NCBI GenBank assembly: GCA_040758525.1
Contig: JBFLVQ010000130.1
Coordinates: forward strand, 1 to 16,814
DNA from: JBFLVQ01 sp040758525
GTDB taxonomy: Bacteria; Acidobacteriota; Blastocatellia; Chloracidobacteriales; JADJPF01
Reading direction: 5' to 3'
DNA length: 16,814 nt
This document shows, piece after piece, positions 15,194-16,814 of the stretch. Under the pieces are notes generated by a model that was not told where the DNA came from, did no database searches, and worked only from the letters and a program-made list of their open reading frames with translations. Position 1 is the first letter of the stretch, and every line of letters starts with the position of its first letter. A program made the translations under genes and the position numbers.

Positions 15194-15216
15194 ATAGTCG
15201 TTATAACGACTATACT
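15194..15216 (+). promoter_or_regulatory. Perfect 20-bp MarR operator and -10 of the pirin-wrbA operon
   Basis: ATAGTCGTTATAACGACTAT (15194-15213) is a perfect palindrome. Its end overlaps a -10 candidate TATACT (15211-15216), the same geometry as in the marR promoter, but the -35 region (ATCTTA) is poor, suggesting a weak basal promoter or a different start. Bound repressor would cover the -10. Confidence 0.7.
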
Positions 15217-15265
15217 AGCAACGAACAATCAATGGTTAATGCGGCAAGAATAGCAGGAGGGAGAA

Positions 15266-15961
15266 ATGGTTAAGATACGGCCAGGGGCAGGGCGTGGAGA
15301 GACAGTAACAGACTGGTTAGTCAGCTATCACACTTTTTCTTTTAATGAATATTATGATCCTGAACAGATGGGCTTTCGCAGCCTACGTGTGATCAATGAA
15401 GATTATATCAAGCCAGGGGCAGGTTTTCCTACTCACTCACATCGTGATATGGAGATACTCACTTATATGTTAGAGGGAGCAATCGCACATCGCGATAGTC
15501 TAGGCAATGGTTCAATAATTGGTGTAGGCGAGTTGCAACGTATGAGCGCAGGTGTAGGTATTAGCCACAGTGAATTCAATAACTCACAGGATAAGCCAGC
15601 ACATCTGTTACAGATATGGATACAGCCTAAAGAGCGTGGGCAGGTGCCTAGCTATGAGCAACGCCGTTTAGATCCAGTTGAGAGCCGTGGCCAGTTGCGC
15701 CTGATTGCATCACCTAATGCAGATGATGGCACGATTATGATCCATCAGGATGCCTGGCTCTACTTGGCTATGCTGGCAGCAGGCGAGCAGATTGTTCATA
15801 AACTAGCACAAAAGCATTATGGTTGGATACAGGTAGCACGAGGTGAGATTATATTAAATAATACCCCACTAATGGCTGGGGATGGTGCAGCCGTAACAGG
15901 TGAGTCGATTGTAATTCAAGGTGTGGCAGAGGCGCAGATACTACTTTTCGAACTGGCATAA
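15266..15961 (+). CDS. Pirin family protein (YhaK-like bicupin)
   Basis: The 231-residue protein is collinear with E. coli YhaK-type pirins. The metal ligands of the N-terminal cupin are His57 and His59 (PTHSHRDMEI) and His101 with Glu103 (GISHSEFN), at the same positions as in YhaK. Other motifs are SYHTFSFNEYYDPEQMGF (20-37) and LLQIWIQP (113-120). Pirins of this type can act as quercetin 2,3-dioxygenases and some respond to redox state; the true substrate is usually unknown. The ATG at 15266 has a perfect AGGAGG 5 nt upstream. First gene of an operon with wrbA (35 nt apart) under a MarR-type operator, which suggests a part in handling quinones or other electrophilic aromatics. Confidence 0.93.
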   Translation: MVKIRPGAGRGETVTDWLVSYHTFSFNEYYDPEQMGFRSLRVINEDYIKPGAGFPTHSHRDMEILTYMLEGAIAHRDSLGNGSIIGVGELQRMSAGVGISHSEFNNSQDKPAHLLQIWIQPKERGQVPSYEQRRLDPVESRGQLRLIASPNADDGTIMIHQDAWLYLAMLAAGEQIVHKLAQKHYGWIQVARGEIILNNTPLMAGDGAAVTGESIVIQGVAEAQILLFELA

Positions 15962-15996
15962 ACCAGCCAGAAGAAATTTACCCAAGGAGAGTGAAG

Positions 15997-16611
15997 ATGA
16001 AAGTTCTGGTTGTCTATTATTCTATGTATGGACATACTTACCAGCTTGCTCAAGCAGTAGCAGAGGGTGTACGCAGTGTTGCTGGTGTAGAGCTGGTTTT
16101 ACGTCGTGCGGCAGAGTTTGAAAGCAATGAAAAACAGATCGACGAGAGTGAGCATGCTCGCCAAGCACGCGAACGACAGAAAGATATTCCAGTCTGTACC
16201 ATTGATGATCTGCGTGAGGCTGATGGTGTAATCTTTGGCACACCAACACGTTTTGGCAATATGACAGCACAACTAAAACAGCTCATTGATTCGGCGGCTA
16301 GCCTCTGGCTTAAAGGTGAGATGGAAGGCAAACCAGCAGGTGTCTTTACCAGTACCGCATCAACACATGGAGGACAGGAGACAACACTACTTACAATGAT
16401 GGTGCCTTTACTTCACTTAGGTATGATCATTGTTGGTGTACCATATTCTGTGCCAGGTATGATTCATACAACTGGACACGGGGGCACTCCCTATGGAGCA
16501 ACTACCACGGCAGGTGCCCGCGGTGAACTGCAACCATCTGAAGGGGATCTCAACATTGCGCGAGCTTTAGGAGAGCGTGTTGCAGAAGTCACGAAAAAGC
16601 TACGTGGTTAA
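15997..16611 (+). CDS. wrbA: NAD(P)H:quinone oxidoreductase WrbA
   Basis: WrbA is a tetrameric FMN enzyme that reduces quinones by two electrons, avoiding semiquinone radicals. The 204-residue flavodoxin-like protein shows the FMN phosphate loop YYSMYGHTYQLA (7-18), FGTPTRFGNM (80-89), FTSTASTHGGQE (117-128) and the GGTPYGATT loop (162-170). LREADGVIFGTPTRF and HLGMIIVGVPY are typical of the WrbA subgroup rather than plain flavodoxins, and the length fits (about 200). The start is ATG 15997, with AAGGAG 7 nt upstream; a GTG at 15991 in frame would sit on the ribosome site. Last gene of the pirin-wrbA unit, followed by a strong hairpin. Confidence 0.96.
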   Translation: MKVLVVYYSMYGHTYQLAQAVAEGVRSVAGVELVLRRAAEFESNEKQIDESEHARQARERQKDIPVCTIDDLREADGVIFGTPTRFGNMTAQLKQLIDSAASLWLKGEMEGKPAGVFTSTASTHGGQETTLLTMMVPLLHLGMIIVGVPYSVPGMIHTTGHGGTPYGATTTAGARGELQPSEGDLNIARALGERVAEVTKKLRG

Positions 16612-16631
16612 ATCAGATCAGAAAGTATAAT

Positions 16632-16670
16632 GGCTTACCCTAATAGCACATCTTTGCTCTAGGGTAAGCC
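16632..16670 (+). terminator. Terminator hairpin of the pirin-wrbA operon
   Basis: GGCTTACCCTA (16632-16642) pairs perfectly with TAGGGTAAGCC (16660-16670), and an inner 4-bp stem (16645-16648 with 16655-16658) extends it. It lies 20 nt past the wrbA stop. The T tract after it is weak (TTGTG). As the same stem reads on both strands it could also stop leftward transcription from the element at the right edge. Confidence 0.65.
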
Positions 16671-16687
16671 TTGTGCTCTATCGGCTT

Positions 16688-16814
16688 GTGACACTCCGCA
16701 CGCGCTAAAAGCGCGGCGGCTTCTTGCGAACATTAGAAGCACCCACGGATAAGCGAAACTCGCAGTAATTGCAGCGTGGCTGCTACCGCATTGAGTTCGT
16801 AGTTGCCAGCGAAT
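16688..16814 (-). mobile_element. Right end of an IS200/IS605-type (TnpB) element, partial
   Basis: Read on the minus strand, the sequence ends in GAAGCC, then a GC-rich hairpin (CCGCCGCGC, loop TTTTA, GCGCGTGCGG; plus-strand 16696-16719 with one bulged base), then AGTGTCAC. This arrangement is what I recognise as the 3' end of IS605/IS1341-type elements downstream of tnpB, where it also forms the scaffold end of the omega/re-RNA. The element body would lie to the right, outside the window. Two short minus-strand frames are open to the edge (one stops at 16733-16735, 26 codons), but neither shows a recognisable TnpB motif, so I do not call a CDS. No target duplication is expected for this family. 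Confidence 0.5.

Noticed and set aside
16733..16813. Minus-strand open frame at the right edge as the tnpB C-terminus
   Set aside because: Only 26 codons are visible and none of the TnpB motifs (zinc ribbon CxxC, RuvC residues) can be seen, so no CDS was called.
1..16814. CRISPR array, tRNA or rRNA genes, prophage or defence island
   Set aside because: No regularly spaced repeats, cloverleaf structure, rRNA-like stretch or phage genes were found on reading both strands.

Overview
This window looks like a chromosomal stretch from an Acidobacteriota-type bacterium of moderate GC. The best pointer is the secreted protein at 9079-9825: I recognise its DPRYERS / SRVFVTR / FNASLIAGNFTASALANVW pattern from uncharacterised envelope proteins of that phylum. 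An ABC-2 permease with a C-terminal beta-propeller and a secreted caspase-like protein fit this assignment, but it is inference and no rRNA is present to confirm it.

Layout. Positions 1-9825 are on the minus strand. The left edge holds a caspase-like (C14/metacaspase) protein with an export signal and the start of a TPR region, truncated by the window. Then comes a tightly packed lysine/diaminopimelate operon, transcribed right to left: lysC, dapB, dapA, dapD, a class I aminotransferase (probable DapC role), a DinB-fold protein and a fold-III PLP decarboxylase in the lysA position. Most junctions overlap or are separated by 10 nt or less. A good promoter sits just before lysC and leaves a leader of only about 34 nt. 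Upstream of it are an exported dual-specificity-type phosphatase and the acidobacterial envelope protein.

Positions 10061-16611 are on the plus strand. They hold a group II PLP (aromatic amino acid type) decarboxylase, a two-gene ABC-2 exporter (ATPase plus permease fused to a propeller-like domain), and a MarR regulator followed by a pirin-wrbA operon. The two MarR-linked promoters carry nearly the same 20-bp palindrome, pointing to one autoregulated quinone/redox-stress regulon. At the right edge, after the wrbA terminator, is a hairpin typical of the right end of an IS200/IS605-type (TnpB) element whose body lies outside the window.

Pathway logic. LysC, DapB, DapA, DapD and the aminotransferase give aspartate to N-succinyl-LL-diaminopimelate, less the Asd step. 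Asd, DapE and DapF are not here and must be encoded elsewhere. The terminal decarboxylase has signature motifs unlike classical LysA. Other points of interest are the group II decarboxylase with Val in place of the catalytic Tyr, the permease-propeller fusion, and a marR promoter predicting a leaderless mRNA.
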